Of a DNA stretch of 64,000 nt, positions 54,353 through 63,317 are shown one piece after another. Origin of the DNA: Microbulbifer aggregans (lineage in GTDB: Bacteria > Pseudomonadota > Gammaproteobacteria > Pseudomonadales > Cellvibrionaceae). The notes below the pieces were generated by a model. That model did not search any database. It was not told the origin of the DNA and worked only from the letters and a program-made list of their open reading frames with translations. Location of the stretch: the NCBI RefSeq assembly GCF_020524005.1, contig NZ_JAIVKK010000004.1:310001-374000 (forward strand), written 5' to 3'. The stretch's first letter is position 1. Each line of letters opens with the position of its first letter. The translations under genes and the position numbers were made by a program.

Positions 54353-55383
54353 AGCCGTGGCGCCTCAACGGATTCGATGATCTGGGCAAGTACACTGTCT
54401 GCGGTCTGGCCGTCGATTTCCATTTCCGGAGATACCGCGACCCGGTGGCGCATCACCGGAATGGCCATGGCCTTGATGTCGTCGGGCAACACGAATTCGC
54501 GCCCCAGCATCAGGGCGTGGGCGCGGGCGGCGAGAATCAGGCCGATACTGGCGCGGGGGCCGGCACTGCGGCGCAGCTGGCTGGATTCGCGGGTGGCGCG
54601 CACCAGGCGTACCGCATAGGCGAGCACCTGCTGATCCAGCGCCACCTGTGGTACCAGCGCCTGCAACTGCTGCAATTGTGCCGTACTCAGGATCGGCTCG
54701 GCGCCCTGCTGCAGCTGGCGTTCAATACGCCCGCTGCTGGCAGCTGCGGCGAGTTGTTCCTCCGCCTCCTGGCTGGGGAAGTCGATCAGGACCTTGAGCA
54801 GGAAGCGGTCCAGCTCGGCTTCCGGCAGGGGGTAGGTACCTTCCTGTTCAATCGGGTTCTGGGTGGCCAGCACCATGAATGGACGCGGTGTCGGGTGCGC
54901 TTCACCGTCGATGGTTACCTGTTGTTCCTGCATCACTTCCAGCAGTGCGGCCTGGGTTTTGGCCGGCGCGCGGTTGATTTCGTCGGCCAGCAGCAGGTTG
55001 GTAAACACCGGCCCGCGGCGCACTTCAAAACGGCTTTCAGCCATATGGAAAATGGCGTGGCCGGTGACGTCCGCCGGCATCAGGTCCGGGGTGAACTGGA
55101 TGCGGCGGAAATCGCCGCCAAAGCCCTGTGCCAGGCTGCGGACCAGCAGGGTTTTACCGAGTCCGGGCACCCCTTCGAGTAACACGTGTCCGCCGGCGAG
55201 CAGTGCGATCAGTACCTGGTCCACGACGGCCTGCTGACCGATCACCACCCGGTTGATGCGAGTGCGTAGTTCGTCGAGCAGCGCGCTGGCCTGCTGCCAC
55301 TGGCTTGCGGGCTGGGCATCGTCAGCCGCCTGGGGCGGTGTTTGGACTGGCATGGGGGATTCGCTGGTGGTGATATCACTCAT
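54349..55383 (-). CDS. MoxR-family AAA+ ATPase
   Basis: 344 residues. Walker A in EGVPGLGKTLLVRSLA near 75-90, Walker B in LLADEINRAPAKTQAALLEVM, and sensor-1 in VLATQNPIEQEGTYPLPEAELDRF. MoxR ATPases act as chaperones for VWA partners. The gene overlaps those on either side by four bases, so the set is one operon. Nothing shows the exact client. Confidence 0.95.
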   Translation of the reverse strand: MSDITTSESPMPVQTPPQAADDAQPASQWQQASALLDELRTRINRVVIGQQAVVDQVLIALLAGGHVLLEGVPGLGKTLLVRSLAQGFGGDFRRIQFTPDLMPADVTGHAIFHMAESRFEVRRGPVFTNLLLADEINRAPAKTQAALLEVMQEQQVTIDGEAHPTPRPFMVLATQNPIEQEGTYPLPEAELDRFLLKVLIDFPSQEAEEQLAAAASSGRIERQLQQGAEPILSTAQLQQLQALVPQVALDQQVLAYAVRLVRATRESSQLRRSAGPRASIGLILAARAHALMLGREFVLPDDIKAMAIPVMRHRVAVSPEMEIDGQTADSVLAQIIESVEAPRL

Positions 55384-56723
55384 AGGGCGGCCTCAATAAT
55401 CTGAATGCTGCGCATACGCGCGGTAAAGTCGTGTTCACTGTGCGGGGCGGACTCCCACAGCGTGGTGAAAACCTCGGAGCTGGTGAGTCCGCTGCGCGCG
55501 GCTATTGTCTCGGCGAACGCCTGTTGTCGTTCCCGGGGCAGCGCGCGTGCGGCTTCTGCTGGCCGGCCGCTGATTTTCTGCAGCAGTGGGCGGCGGGCGC
55601 TTTCATACAGTGCCTGTGCGCGGTCGGTGCGCCAGTAGAAGTGTCCGCAGGCGCGAATGTGCTCAAGCAGGGAGCGGCGCTCGGTGGACGGTGGCGGCGT
55701 CAGCGGGCCAAAGCGGCGGCTGCGGTTGGCGATCCAGGCCAGCAGGGCAAGGAAGCCGGCCAGGAAAAACTCGCTGGCGTAGCGGCGGGCCAGGGTGGTG
55801 AGACCGTCGAAGTGCGGGCGAGTGATCATCACCAGCGCGCGCTCGCCGATAAGGTGGCTGAGGAAGTAGGCATGATCGAATTCGCCGATACGGTCGTTCT
55901 GCCACAAACCGCTGTCGGCGAGCAGGGTAATACGTCCGCGACCGCGCTCAAACTGCACCATCGGCGACTGGTCGGGAATATTCGCGAAGCGCACCCAGCG
56001 CAGGTAACCACCGTCGACTTCGGTGGCGTGTTCTTCTGCCATAAGCTCGTGGGTAAGCACCTGTTGCGGATTAAAGAACAGCGTGTACCCGGCGCCGCTA
56101 TCGCTGGTGAAAAAGAGCAGGCGCTCGTCGTCAATATCCGGGTCGCGCTGGTTCTCTTCTGAATATTCCTCTTCCGGCGCGATTTCAGCTTCTTCTGCGC
56201 TGCTTTCTTCGCCGTCGACACGGCGGTTGTGCTCGCGCATCAATTCACTGAGGGTCTTGTCGCGAATGTCTGCGGCCTGCTCGCCGAACACCTCGCGTAC
56301 CTGCTGGTTGAAGTAGAGATCGATTTCACCGCGCGTGACACTCAGCCCGAGATAGTCGAGCAACTGGTCACGCTCGTGGTCGGCATTGCCGCCACTGGCG
56401 ACCACGATGGCCTCGCCACCCTGCTCTATCCATTGCAGGAACTGCTGCAGGCGTTCCACGTTGTAAATTTGACTGGAGCTGGTAAGAAACAGTGCATCGC
56501 CCTCACCAAGTTCGCCGAGGACGGCAATGTTGTCGGCGCGGCGGTGGGGCACGCCCACGTCTGTGAGAAACTGTTCGGCAGCGAGAAACCGGTTGCGACG
56601 CGCTTCGTCACCGAAGCCGCGATCGATCTCTTCGCTATAGCGCTCAAAGAAAAACAGGAACAGCGTGGCGGCGGTCGCTAACAGCAGCAGCGTGACAGCG
56701 ATCGCGATACGACTAATTTTCAT
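55380..56723 (-). CDS. DUF4350-domain membrane protein
   Basis: 447 residues from the ATG at 56723, which lies 8 bases after GAGGTG; the frame opens further up. A first helix (about 5-26) and a second near 322-342 (FFLAGFLALLAWIANR) enclose a large domain of the DUF4350 type (FLAAEQFLTDVGVPHRRADN near 45, LFLTSSSQIYNVERLQQFLQWIEQGG). An acidic stretch (EESSAEEAEIAPEEEYSEE) lies in the middle. It overlaps the DUF4129 gene by 11 bases and the MoxR gene by four. Confidence 0.85.
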   Translation of the reverse strand: MKISRIAIAVTLLLLATAATLFLFFFERYSEEIDRGFGDEARRNRFLAAEQFLTDVGVPHRRADNIAVLGELGEGDALFLTSSSQIYNVERLQQFLQWIEQGGEAIVVASGGNADHERDQLLDYLGLSVTRGEIDLYFNQQVREVFGEQAADIRDKTLSELMREHNRRVDGEESSAEEAEIAPEEEYSEENQRDPDIDDERLLFFTSDSGAGYTLFFNPQQVLTHELMAEEHATEVDGGYLRWVRFANIPDQSPMVQFERGRGRITLLADSGLWQNDRIGEFDHAYFLSHLIGERALVMITRPHFDGLTTLARRYASEFFLAGFLALLAWIANRSRRFGPLTPPPSTERRSLLEHIRACGHFYWRTDRAQALYESARRPLLQKISGRPAEAARALPRERQQAFAETIAARSGLTSSEVFTTLWESAPHSEHDFTARMRSIQIIEAAL

Positions 56724-58287
56724 CGCGGAACACCTCGCGCCACTGGTTACAGAGAGATTCCAGGTGCGCTGTTTGGGGTGCGCGATGGGCATACGCCTGG
56801 CGCTGCCAGGTGGCGGTCAGCAGGGTAAAGAAATGCACCAGCGCGGGCTGCAGGCGCGAATCCTGCGTGGCACCTTCGCGCACCAGCTGCGCGCACTCAC
56901 TCTCGGTGAAGTGATCCTGAAAATCGCACGCGTAGCGCGAAATCAGGTTGGACAATGTCGCCCGGTACAGCAGGCCCAGCGCTTCGCGTTGATTGCCGGT
57001 ACGCCATAGCCGCTGCACTTCCGCGGTGACATCTTCCGGCAGGCTTTCGCGGCGTACGTCGAGACCAAACAGGGTTTCGGGCTGGCTTTTCTCCGTCGCG
57101 GTTTTCGGTTTGTACCCGAGGCCACGGCGAATGTGATGGCGGAAATGCCACAGCAGGTAAATGACCAGTGATATTGCCAGAACCCACAACAGCACCTCGA
57201 TAATACCGGCAAGCAGAGGCCCGATATCTCCAGCCTCACTGTGTTCGTCTTCGCTGTCGATTTCGCGGGATTCCAGCCACTCAACGAAGGCAATCAGCCA
57301 TTCGGGATAGCGAAATTCGCTGGACTCAAACTCTTTCAGTCGCCAGCCGCTCACTTCCTCGCGCTGGTGAAATTCTTCTCCGGCCAGGGTTTCGTCGATG
57401 ATTTCCTGTGCCTGGCTGGGGGTGACCGGGTCGGCGGCAGCGGGTGTCGGGTTGCCGAGCAGCACGCCAAAACTGCATGCCAATAGCAGGGCGGTGGTTG
57501 CACTGGCGCGAGCACGGGGCCGTTTACTGCCGATACCTGCGGCGCTCTGTTTTTCCAGACGCTCGCGCAATTTGCGGAACTGGATTTCGATATCCCAGGC
57601 TTCGAGCGCGACGCGACGGCCGATGTACAGCATAAAACCACCGCAAATATAAAACGGGGCGACCGCGGCCATCACCAGCAGGTAAACCCCATTGGTTATC
57701 CAGGTATAGAGGGTGACGTCTGTGGATAGCAGCGGTATCCAGTCAATCTCCAGTTGTTCCGGCAGCATCAGGTAACTGAGGGCCGCAATCCCGAGCAGTA
57801 GGCCCATTTCCACATGGGCACCAACGATATGCAGCCAGCTGGCGGTGCCGGCGCTATCGCGGTGCAGCACCGAAATTCGTGCCGAACGCACCTGGCCGCG
57901 GCTGCCTTCCAGCACCGTTACCGGCATATCGAAGGCACGGGTAAAACTGAGGCGGCGTATGCTGATCCAGGCCAGCCAGTCGCGGGCATTGGCCTGGCGG
58001 AAATGAGCGAGTGCCTGGCGCCAGCCGATGGTTTCTCCAAACAGCTGGCGGCTGACAACCAGCAATGGCAGTCGGTCGTATACCGGCTTCAGCCACCAGG
58101 CGGCCATCAGCCCCCAGTTGGGGCTGGCGGGGACGAGTACAACGGCGAGCAGGTAAACCACCGCGGCCGGCAGCAGCCACAGCGATGCCATCAGCGCCCA
58201 GTGTCGCCGCGCCAGCATTATGCCCAGATCGACGGACTCCCAGTTCGAGCGCAGGCGAGCCTCTACGGTAAGCTGGTTGAGGTTCAC
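56713..58287 (-). CDS. DUF4129-domain multi-helix protein
   Basis: 524 residues with four or five helices: about 28-55, 165-185, 205-230, 268-285 and 365-385. The C-terminal part (about 430-520) fits DUF4129 (QRLWRTGNQREALGLLYRATLSNLISRY, and FTESECAQLVREG). Proteins of this type occur in MoxR operons with transglutaminase-like or DUF4350 partners. Function unknown. It overlaps both flanking genes. Confidence 0.82.
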   Translation of the reverse strand: MNLNQLTVEARLRSNWESVDLGIMLARRHWALMASLWLLPAAVVYLLAVVLVPASPNWGLMAAWWLKPVYDRLPLLVVSRQLFGETIGWRQALAHFRQANARDWLAWISIRRLSFTRAFDMPVTVLEGSRGQVRSARISVLHRDSAGTASWLHIVGAHVEMGLLLGIAALSYLMLPEQLEIDWIPLLSTDVTLYTWITNGVYLLVMAAVAPFYICGGFMLYIGRRVALEAWDIEIQFRKLRERLEKQSAAGIGSKRPRARASATTALLLACSFGVLLGNPTPAAADPVTPSQAQEIIDETLAGEEFHQREEVSGWRLKEFESSEFRYPEWLIAFVEWLESREIDSEDEHSEAGDIGPLLAGIIEVLLWVLAISLVIYLLWHFRHHIRRGLGYKPKTATEKSQPETLFGLDVRRESLPEDVTAEVQRLWRTGNQREALGLLYRATLSNLISRYACDFQDHFTESECAQLVREGATQDSRLQPALVHFFTLLTATWQRQAYAHRAPQTAHLESLCNQWREVFRDEN

Positions 58288-59294
58288 GCGATACCTCCGG
58301 CAGCGATGTGCGGGGCGGACTGGGTCGGCGCGTGCTGGCGCCCGGCCAGTACGCAGTAACCGATGACCAGCAGCCAGAAAAAGCCACCTACGGCGAGCTT
58401 GACGCTGATGTCGAGCTGGGTGCTGGACGACCAGAAAGCCTCAAGAAAGGCTGCAATGACCAGCATCAGGAAAGTGCCATACATGATCTTCATCGCGTCG
58501 CGCCCGGCATTGCGCAGAGCGTGTATTCGCCGAAGTTGACCCGGGTTGACCAGGGCATGGCCGAGGCGCAGCCCGGCAGCACCGGCGAATACAATTGCGG
58601 TCAGCTCGAAGGCGCCGTGACCAATCACAAACGGGTAAAACGTGGAGGCAAATCCCACGCGGGAAATATGTCCGAATACCGCACCGAGATAGATGCCGTT
58701 AAACACCAGAAAAAAAATGGAGCCGAGACCGAACAGTATGCCGGAGGCAAAGGTCCGGAAGGCAATGCCGATATTATTCTTGATGTAGAAACCAAACATC
58801 ATCAGGTCGGAATCCGAGCCGCGTTCGCGGCCGAGTACATCGTTTGCCGGGTCGTACATGGATTCAAACTGGGTCACCTGTTCCGGCGACATAACGGCGT
58901 AGATCAACGCATCGTTCCAGTAGCAGCCCAGTCCCATGACCAGGGCTGGTGCCAGAAACAGCGCACAGGCAAGCCACACAAACTGTGCCTGTTCCCGCAG
59001 TGCACGGGGAAACCCGCCGAAGATAAATTCCAGCCAGCGATTGCTCGACACCGATTTCTGCTGGTACAGGCGCTGGTGGCATTCCATTACCAGCTGGTTG
59101 AGGCGCGCGATCAGGCCGCTCGTGTACTGCCGCTCCTTGGCTACTGCCAAATGCTGGCACAGACGGCGGTAACTGGCGGGGAGGTCTGAGATTACCTCGC
59201 TTTCTGCGCCGGTACCTTTTTCATAACCGGCAAGCCAGTGTTCAAGTTGTTGCCACAAAATCTGATGACGGGCTTCGAATTCTTTCTGCTTCAT
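58284..59294 (-). CDS. SpoIIM/DUF95-family membrane protein
   Basis: 336 residues. The cytosolic start (KEFEARHQILWQQLEHWLAGYEKG) leads to about five helices (FVWLACALFLAPALVMGLGC, FASGILFGLGSIFFLVFNGI, GHGAFELTAIVFAGAAGLRLG and others). GHGAFEL near the middle is the mark of the SpoIIM/DUF95 family. It overlaps the DUF4129 gene by four bases. In non-sporeformers the role is not known. Confidence 0.88.
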   Translation of the reverse strand: MKQKEFEARHQILWQQLEHWLAGYEKGTGAESEVISDLPASYRRLCQHLAVAKERQYTSGLIARLNQLVMECHQRLYQQKSVSSNRWLEFIFGGFPRALREQAQFVWLACALFLAPALVMGLGCYWNDALIYAVMSPEQVTQFESMYDPANDVLGRERGSDSDLMMFGFYIKNNIGIAFRTFASGILFGLGSIFFLVFNGIYLGAVFGHISRVGFASTFYPFVIGHGAFELTAIVFAGAAGLRLGHALVNPGQLRRIHALRNAGRDAMKIMYGTFLMLVIAAFLEAFWSSSTQLDISVKLAVGGFFWLLVIGYCVLAGRQHAPTQSAPHIAAGGIA

Positions 59295-59307
59295 ATTGTG
59301 ATCCCGC

Positions 59308-60039
59308 CTATTTTTCCCTGCGCGCGCCGAGCAGCCAGCGCCCTATTCCCTGCAGTTGCTGTAATCCTGCAGAACCACTTTTTCCGGTCAGTGGCTGTAG
59401 CAAGTCGGCCAGTTCCTGCTGGCGAGCGCTGCTGAGTTCGCTGCTGCGTTCAGTGAGGCTTACGATTGCCTGCTGATCCTGCAGTTTCAGGCCGCGCGGT
59501 GGCGGGGCCGGAGAGACATCGGGAAGCGCTACCCCGTCTTTGTGGCGTTCCCGGTACACCACGATGGTGCCCGCAGCGAAATCCCCCAGGCGCTGGAAAT
59601 GCCGGCTGCAGGTCATGCTGAGAATACCGGTGCAGTAACCAAATGGCAGGAAGTCGGCGAAGCGCAGCAGGTTGCGCATGATGGAAGCGCTCCAGGTGAC
59701 CGGGGTCAGGTTGTCGTTAACCACGGCGAGGGAAAATGCCTTTTTACCGGGAGTTTGCCCCCCTTTGAATACTTCAAAAAATACCGGATAAAACCACTCG
59801 AGAAAAAATGAAGTCAGCAGCCAGATGCCCCATCCGGCGCGGTCGGCAAAGGCCAGCGCAATGGCGAGTGCCAATAGGATCAGGGATCGGTAAAACAGGT
59901 CGACTGAGTAAGCGAGAATGCGGGGAACCGGGCCGGCAAGCTGTGCGGTAAGGTCAATGCCCTCTGGGGTTTCTGTCCCGTAGAGGGTATCCAGCCTGTT
60001 GGTTTCGGATTCAGATTGGGTGCGGCTGGACTGAAGCAT
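59308..60039 (-). CDS. RDD-family membrane protein
   Basis: 243 residues from the ATG at 60039. The frame stays open to 60099, but the extra 20 residues are not needed for the family. RDD core: RILAYSVDLFYRSLILLALAIALA, then LLTSFFLEWFYPVFFEVFKGGQTPGKKAFSLAV and FADFLPFGYCTGIL. Three helices. The C-terminal half is cytosolic and Gln-rich. First gene of the MoxR-type operon, 13 bases before the SpoIIM gene. Confidence 0.85.
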   Translation of the reverse strand: MLQSSRTQSESETNRLDTLYGTETPEGIDLTAQLAGPVPRILAYSVDLFYRSLILLALAIALAFADRAGWGIWLLTSFFLEWFYPVFFEVFKGGQTPGKKAFSLAVVNDNLTPVTWSASIMRNLLRFADFLPFGYCTGILSMTCSRHFQRLGDFAAGTIVVYRERHKDGVALPDVSPAPPPRGLKLQDQQAIVSLTERSSELSSARQQELADLLQPLTGKSGSAGLQQLQGIGRWLLGARREK

Positions 60040-60125
60040 GGTATGAGCAAATAGCAGCGGTAAACGTTGCAGCGGCAAAACTGTGAGTGGTAAAGCCACT
60101 CACAGTCTGTTTGCCACCTCGGGAA

Positions 60126-60875
60126 TTACACTTCCGGGTTGGCTTCATGGCCGCCGAACATGTTGCGGTACAGAACGCCGTACGCAATGCTCGCCAGCGG
60201 AACAGCCCAGATCAGGCCGATCAGCAGTGCCAGACCACCGGCCATGTAAATCAGGGACAGTACAATCACGAAACCAAAAATCGGGAACCAGTGCTTGGTT
60301 ACCGCTTTGCGCGAAGTTTCCAGTGCCTGCCAGGGACCCATGTTTTTGTCCACAATCAGCGGAGTCATCATCAGGTAGGCGATGGCCAGGTAGATGCCCG
60401 GCAGGATCAGCAGGAGGAAGCCCAGGGTGAGCAGCAGGTACATCAATACCATCGCAATCGCCAGCGGCAGCATCTTGTCGAAGTGAGCAAACACTTCGGT
60501 GCCGGAAACCTGTTCATCACGGGCGATCTTGATGCCGATCATTAGCATACCGGCGCTGAGCGGTGCGGTAGCGGCAAATACAATAATGTTGGAAACAATA
60601 CCGGCAAGACCGCCACCGGAAGACGGGTCAGTAAGGGACTGGCCGGTGATCATCGCGGCAATGAAAGAAATGGCAATGGTGGCCAGCATGTACAGCAATA
60701 CGCCGAGCCATACGGTGCCTTTGTTGCCGCCGGTACGTTGCCAAGCTTCGCTAATGGTATTGCCAATGGCTACCTGATAGTCGCCAGCAAGCGCTTTGGG
60801 GATGGAGCCAAAGTTGGAAGCTTCAGAAGCTTCTTCGGTCAGCTCTGCCTGGGGCGCGTTATAAATATCACTCAT
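60126..60875 (-). CDS. Multi-helix membrane protein, N-term MSDIYNAPQAEL
   Basis: 249 residues. The start MSDIYNAPQAEL is a pattern seen on several proteobacterial membrane proteins of the BPSS1780-like kind. About six helices (GVLLYMLATIAISFIAAMIT, IVSNIIVFAATAPLSAGMLM, AIAMVLMYLLLTLGFLLLILPGIYLAIAYL and others), with PWQALETSRKAVTKHW between two of them. Function unknown. It lies 86 bases upstream of the RDD gene and may lead the operon. Confidence 0.65.
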   Translation of the reverse strand: MSDIYNAPQAELTEEASEASNFGSIPKALAGDYQVAIGNTISEAWQRTGGNKGTVWLGVLLYMLATIAISFIAAMITGQSLTDPSSGGGLAGIVSNIIVFAATAPLSAGMLMIGIKIARDEQVSGTEVFAHFDKMLPLAIAMVLMYLLLTLGFLLLILPGIYLAIAYLMMTPLIVDKNMGPWQALETSRKAVTKHWFPIFGFVIVLSLIYMAGGLALLIGLIWAVPLASIAYGVLYRNMFGGHEANPEV

Positions 60876-61097
60876 GGTCGAAATTCCTTGATCGAGCGCT
60901 TTTTCGTTATATGAGCGGAATGCACTGGCGGTTCCGGTAGAGTTCCGGCGCCAGTATCCGGACTTCGCAAAGATAACACAGTCACACTCCGGAATGGCGT
61001 GGAAATCACGGTTGTGTAATTGCCTGTAATCGGCGGATTGGCGAGGATACTATTGCCATAGCGAGAGTCCCGAATTTGCGAAGCAAGGGCATTGAAT

Positions 61098-61727
61098 ATG
61101 AAAACGTGGTGGTTGCGCGGCTTGCTGATACTGTTTTTGGGTGCCGTGATATATGCAGCACTCCCCTGGTATTCCGCGCGCCAACTGATTGAGGCATCGC
61201 GGCAGGGCGATGTGGCGCAGATGGAGCGCTATATCGACTTTCCATTACTGCGGGCCAATATCAAGCAGCACCTGCAGCAGGAACTGCGTGCTTCCATGGG
61301 GGGCAATGTGCCCCAAGAGCTCGACGGATTATTTAATGCAGGCTCGGACCTGATCCTGGGGCCTGTCGTTGAGCGACTGGTCAGCCCGCGGGCGATCGCT
61401 GAATTTATCCAGGGCCGCAAAGAATGGCGCGAGCTGGAGAAAGAGTTGGAAAGTGCCGTTGTGCCAGCAGACGACTCTGGCCGCAATGCGCCACCACCGA
61501 AGCCAGTGGAAAAGTCGCCGGTGGAATCGGGGTCTGATTCGGCTGCTGAGCAGGCCCGCCGCCGCTGGCAGCTGCAGCGCTGGTCTTTCAGTGGTTTGAA
61601 TCAGGTGACCGTAGTGTGCGGAAGCGAGGCCGACCATAAACAGGTTGAATTGTATCTGGAACGGCAGGGGCTCCGCTGGCGCCTGGTCGATTTGACGCTG
61701 GTAAATAAGGACAAACAAGGGGATTAA
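61098..61727 (+). CDS. DUF2939 membrane-anchored protein
   Basis: 209 residues from the ATG at 61098, after AAGGGC. One helix near the start (about 5-25), then the DUF2939 core ARQLIEASRQGDVAQMERYIDFPLLRANI. A Pro/Glu-rich linker (about 130-160) precedes a C-terminal domain (RRRWQLQRWSFSGLNQVTVVC). Role unknown. Its stop is two bases before the next gene, so the two are co-transcribed. Confidence 0.82.
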   Translation: MKTWWLRGLLILFLGAVIYAALPWYSARQLIEASRQGDVAQMERYIDFPLLRANIKQHLQQELRASMGGNVPQELDGLFNAGSDLILGPVVERLVSPRAIAEFIQGRKEWRELEKELESAVVPADDSGRNAPPPKPVEKSPVESGSDSAAEQARRRWQLQRWSFSGLNQVTVVCGSEADHKQVELYLERQGLRWRLVDLTLVNKDKQGD

Positions 61728-61729
61728 CG

Positions 61730-62119
61730 GTGGCTACGAGTGTGGAAAAATTTGAATCAGTGAACGTATTTGGCGATCCGCTACAGGAATGCAGTGCCAA
61801 CCCGGTAACCGGGTTTTTTCGGGATGGATGTTGTAATACCAATGGCGAGGATTTGGGCTCCCATACGGTGTGTGTTGAGATCACTGAGGCATTCCTGGAA
61901 TTTTCCCGCACCAAGGGTAATGACCTGTCGACACCCGTTGAGGAGTTCGGGTTTCCCGGTTTGCATCCGGGAGATCGCTGGTGCTTGTGCGCGGCGCGCT
62001 GGCTGGAGGCGCAACAGGCGGATATGGCACCGCGGGTATATCTGCAGCGCACCCACAAACTTGCACTGGAAGTCGTGCCTATGGCGTTGCTGCGCCAGTA
62101 TGCGGTGGATCTAAATTAA
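61730..62119 (+). CDS. DUF2237-family protein
   Basis: 129 residues with a GTG start after AGGGGA. Family pattern: NVFGDPLQECSANPVTGFFRDGCC, NTNGEDLGSHTVCVEIT, and PGLHPGDRWCLCAARWLEA. The conserved Cys residues (four in the first half) may bind a metal. DUF2237 proteins are widespread, and their function is not known. It is two bases from the DUF2939 gene. Confidence 0.88.
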   Translation: MATSVEKFESVNVFGDPLQECSANPVTGFFRDGCCNTNGEDLGSHTVCVEITEAFLEFSRTKGNDLSTPVEEFGFPGLHPGDRWCLCAARWLEAQQADMAPRVYLQRTHKLALEVVPMALLRQYAVDLN

Positions 62120-62468
62120 ACGGGAATTTGACCGGGGAAATAAAAGGTCGGGAAATTAAAAAGGCTCTGTAGCAAGCCATCCTAGCTTACTCAGAGCCAG
62201 CCTTGCGGCCAAACCAACTCACAGGATGAAAATTTGTTGGCGAGCGCAACAGTCCCTGTTTATCCGTTGGCTCTGTGAGACAGCCTCCAGATATGCTCAG
62301 GCGTAAGCTTGCGCTCTCGGCGGGGTGTGAACAATAGCCCTTTGGAGTCAAATCACGCCAAGACTTTATTTATTTGTGACTGGCTCGGGGAACTTAGTGT
62401 GCGCCAGTACAAATTTCATGAATAGTCACTTTTCTGTTTAGCCATTCGTGTCTACGTGGTTTTGAGAC
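62120..62468. other. Intergenic region with a hairpin
   Basis: 349 bases without a convincing gene. GGCTCTG (62163) pairs with CAGAGCC (62192) with a second, imperfect AGCAAGC/GCTTACT stem inside; no T run follows, so it may be a weak terminator for DUF2237. The word GGCTCTGTG recurs near 62269. The function of the rest is not seen. Confidence 0.45.
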
Positions 62469-63263
62469 CTAATTAAATTTCTCGGTCACATATTTTGAAA
62501 CCAATTGCCCGGTGGTTTTGCAGTGGGCTTTTTTCAGCAAACTCTTGCGATGGTTTTTAACCGTATTTTCCGAGATGCATAACTGCTGGGCGATTTGCGC
62601 GCTGGTTTGGCCGTGAGTCAGTAATTGCAGAACTTCCACTTCCCGCGTGGTAAAAATTGAGAGCGCGCCGCTGAATTTTTTATTTCCGGAATAGACATTA
62701 ATATTCATAGACGATTCGCCACCGCGCAAATGTAGCAGCGATAGCTTGTAATTATTGGTTGCCGTCAGGTGTGAAATATCGGTGTGGATCAGCAGGGCTG
62801 CCGCAGCGCCATGATTCTCATCCGTTGCGAGGATAACGCACTGGTGATGGAAAAGCCGGTAATCTCCCGTACGTGTTTTCAGGCGAAAGCAGTAAGAAAT
62901 TTTATAGCTTTTAATATCCTTCTTGCGGGTGTCGTCGTTTAGCAGACGAATTGCCGTTTCCTCTGCTTCGGTCACAAACGGCAGGTCGTCCGGGTGTACG
63001 CGGTTGACGATGTCATCGATGGATGAAATGCCGGGGTCCAGGCCAAGTAGCTCTTCGATAGATGGGCTCAGGTACGTTGGACGGTTGACGTCGCTGAAAT
63101 CCAGGATGAAGTGATAGGAAGGCCCACTGCTAAAAGTACCCGCGATGGCCTGGTCAATTTCCATTTGGCTAAGCAGCACTTTCTCACTGGAGAAAAATTC
63201 CGGAATACTCTGCCATACCCGATGGATCGGGTTTCTTTCCGGTTGAAGGTTGTGCATTGGCAT
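62469..63263 (-). CDS. PAS-type LuxR-family transcription regulator (paralog 1)
   Basis: 264 residues. The N-terminal part (about 30-175) is PAS-like: AGTFSSGPSYHFILDFSDVNRPTYLSPSIEELLGLDP, DDIVNRVHPDDLPFV and FCFRLKTRTGDYRLFHHQ-like strands. The LuxR helix-turn-helix closes it (about 202-258): FTTREVEVLQLLTHGQTSAQIAQQLCISENTVKNHRKSLLKKA. There is no receiver domain, so the PAS part likely senses a small ligand or redox state. A close paralog lies just upstream (63318 on). Confidence 0.85.
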   Translation of the reverse strand: MPMHNLQPERNPIHRVWQSIPEFFSSEKVLLSQMEIDQAIAGTFSSGPSYHFILDFSDVNRPTYLSPSIEELLGLDPGISSIDDIVNRVHPDDLPFVTEAEETAIRLLNDDTRKKDIKSYKISYCFRLKTRTGDYRLFHHQCVILATDENHGAAAALLIHTDISHLTATNNYKLSLLHLRGGESSMNINVYSGNKKFSGALSIFTTREVEVLQLLTHGQTSAQIAQQLCISENTVKNHRKSLLKKAHCKTTGQLVSKYVTEKFN

Positions 63264-63317
63264 GCTGTATTGCCTGTTTTCAGTGTTTGTATAGTTATCG
63301 GGAATCGCAGACCGGAC

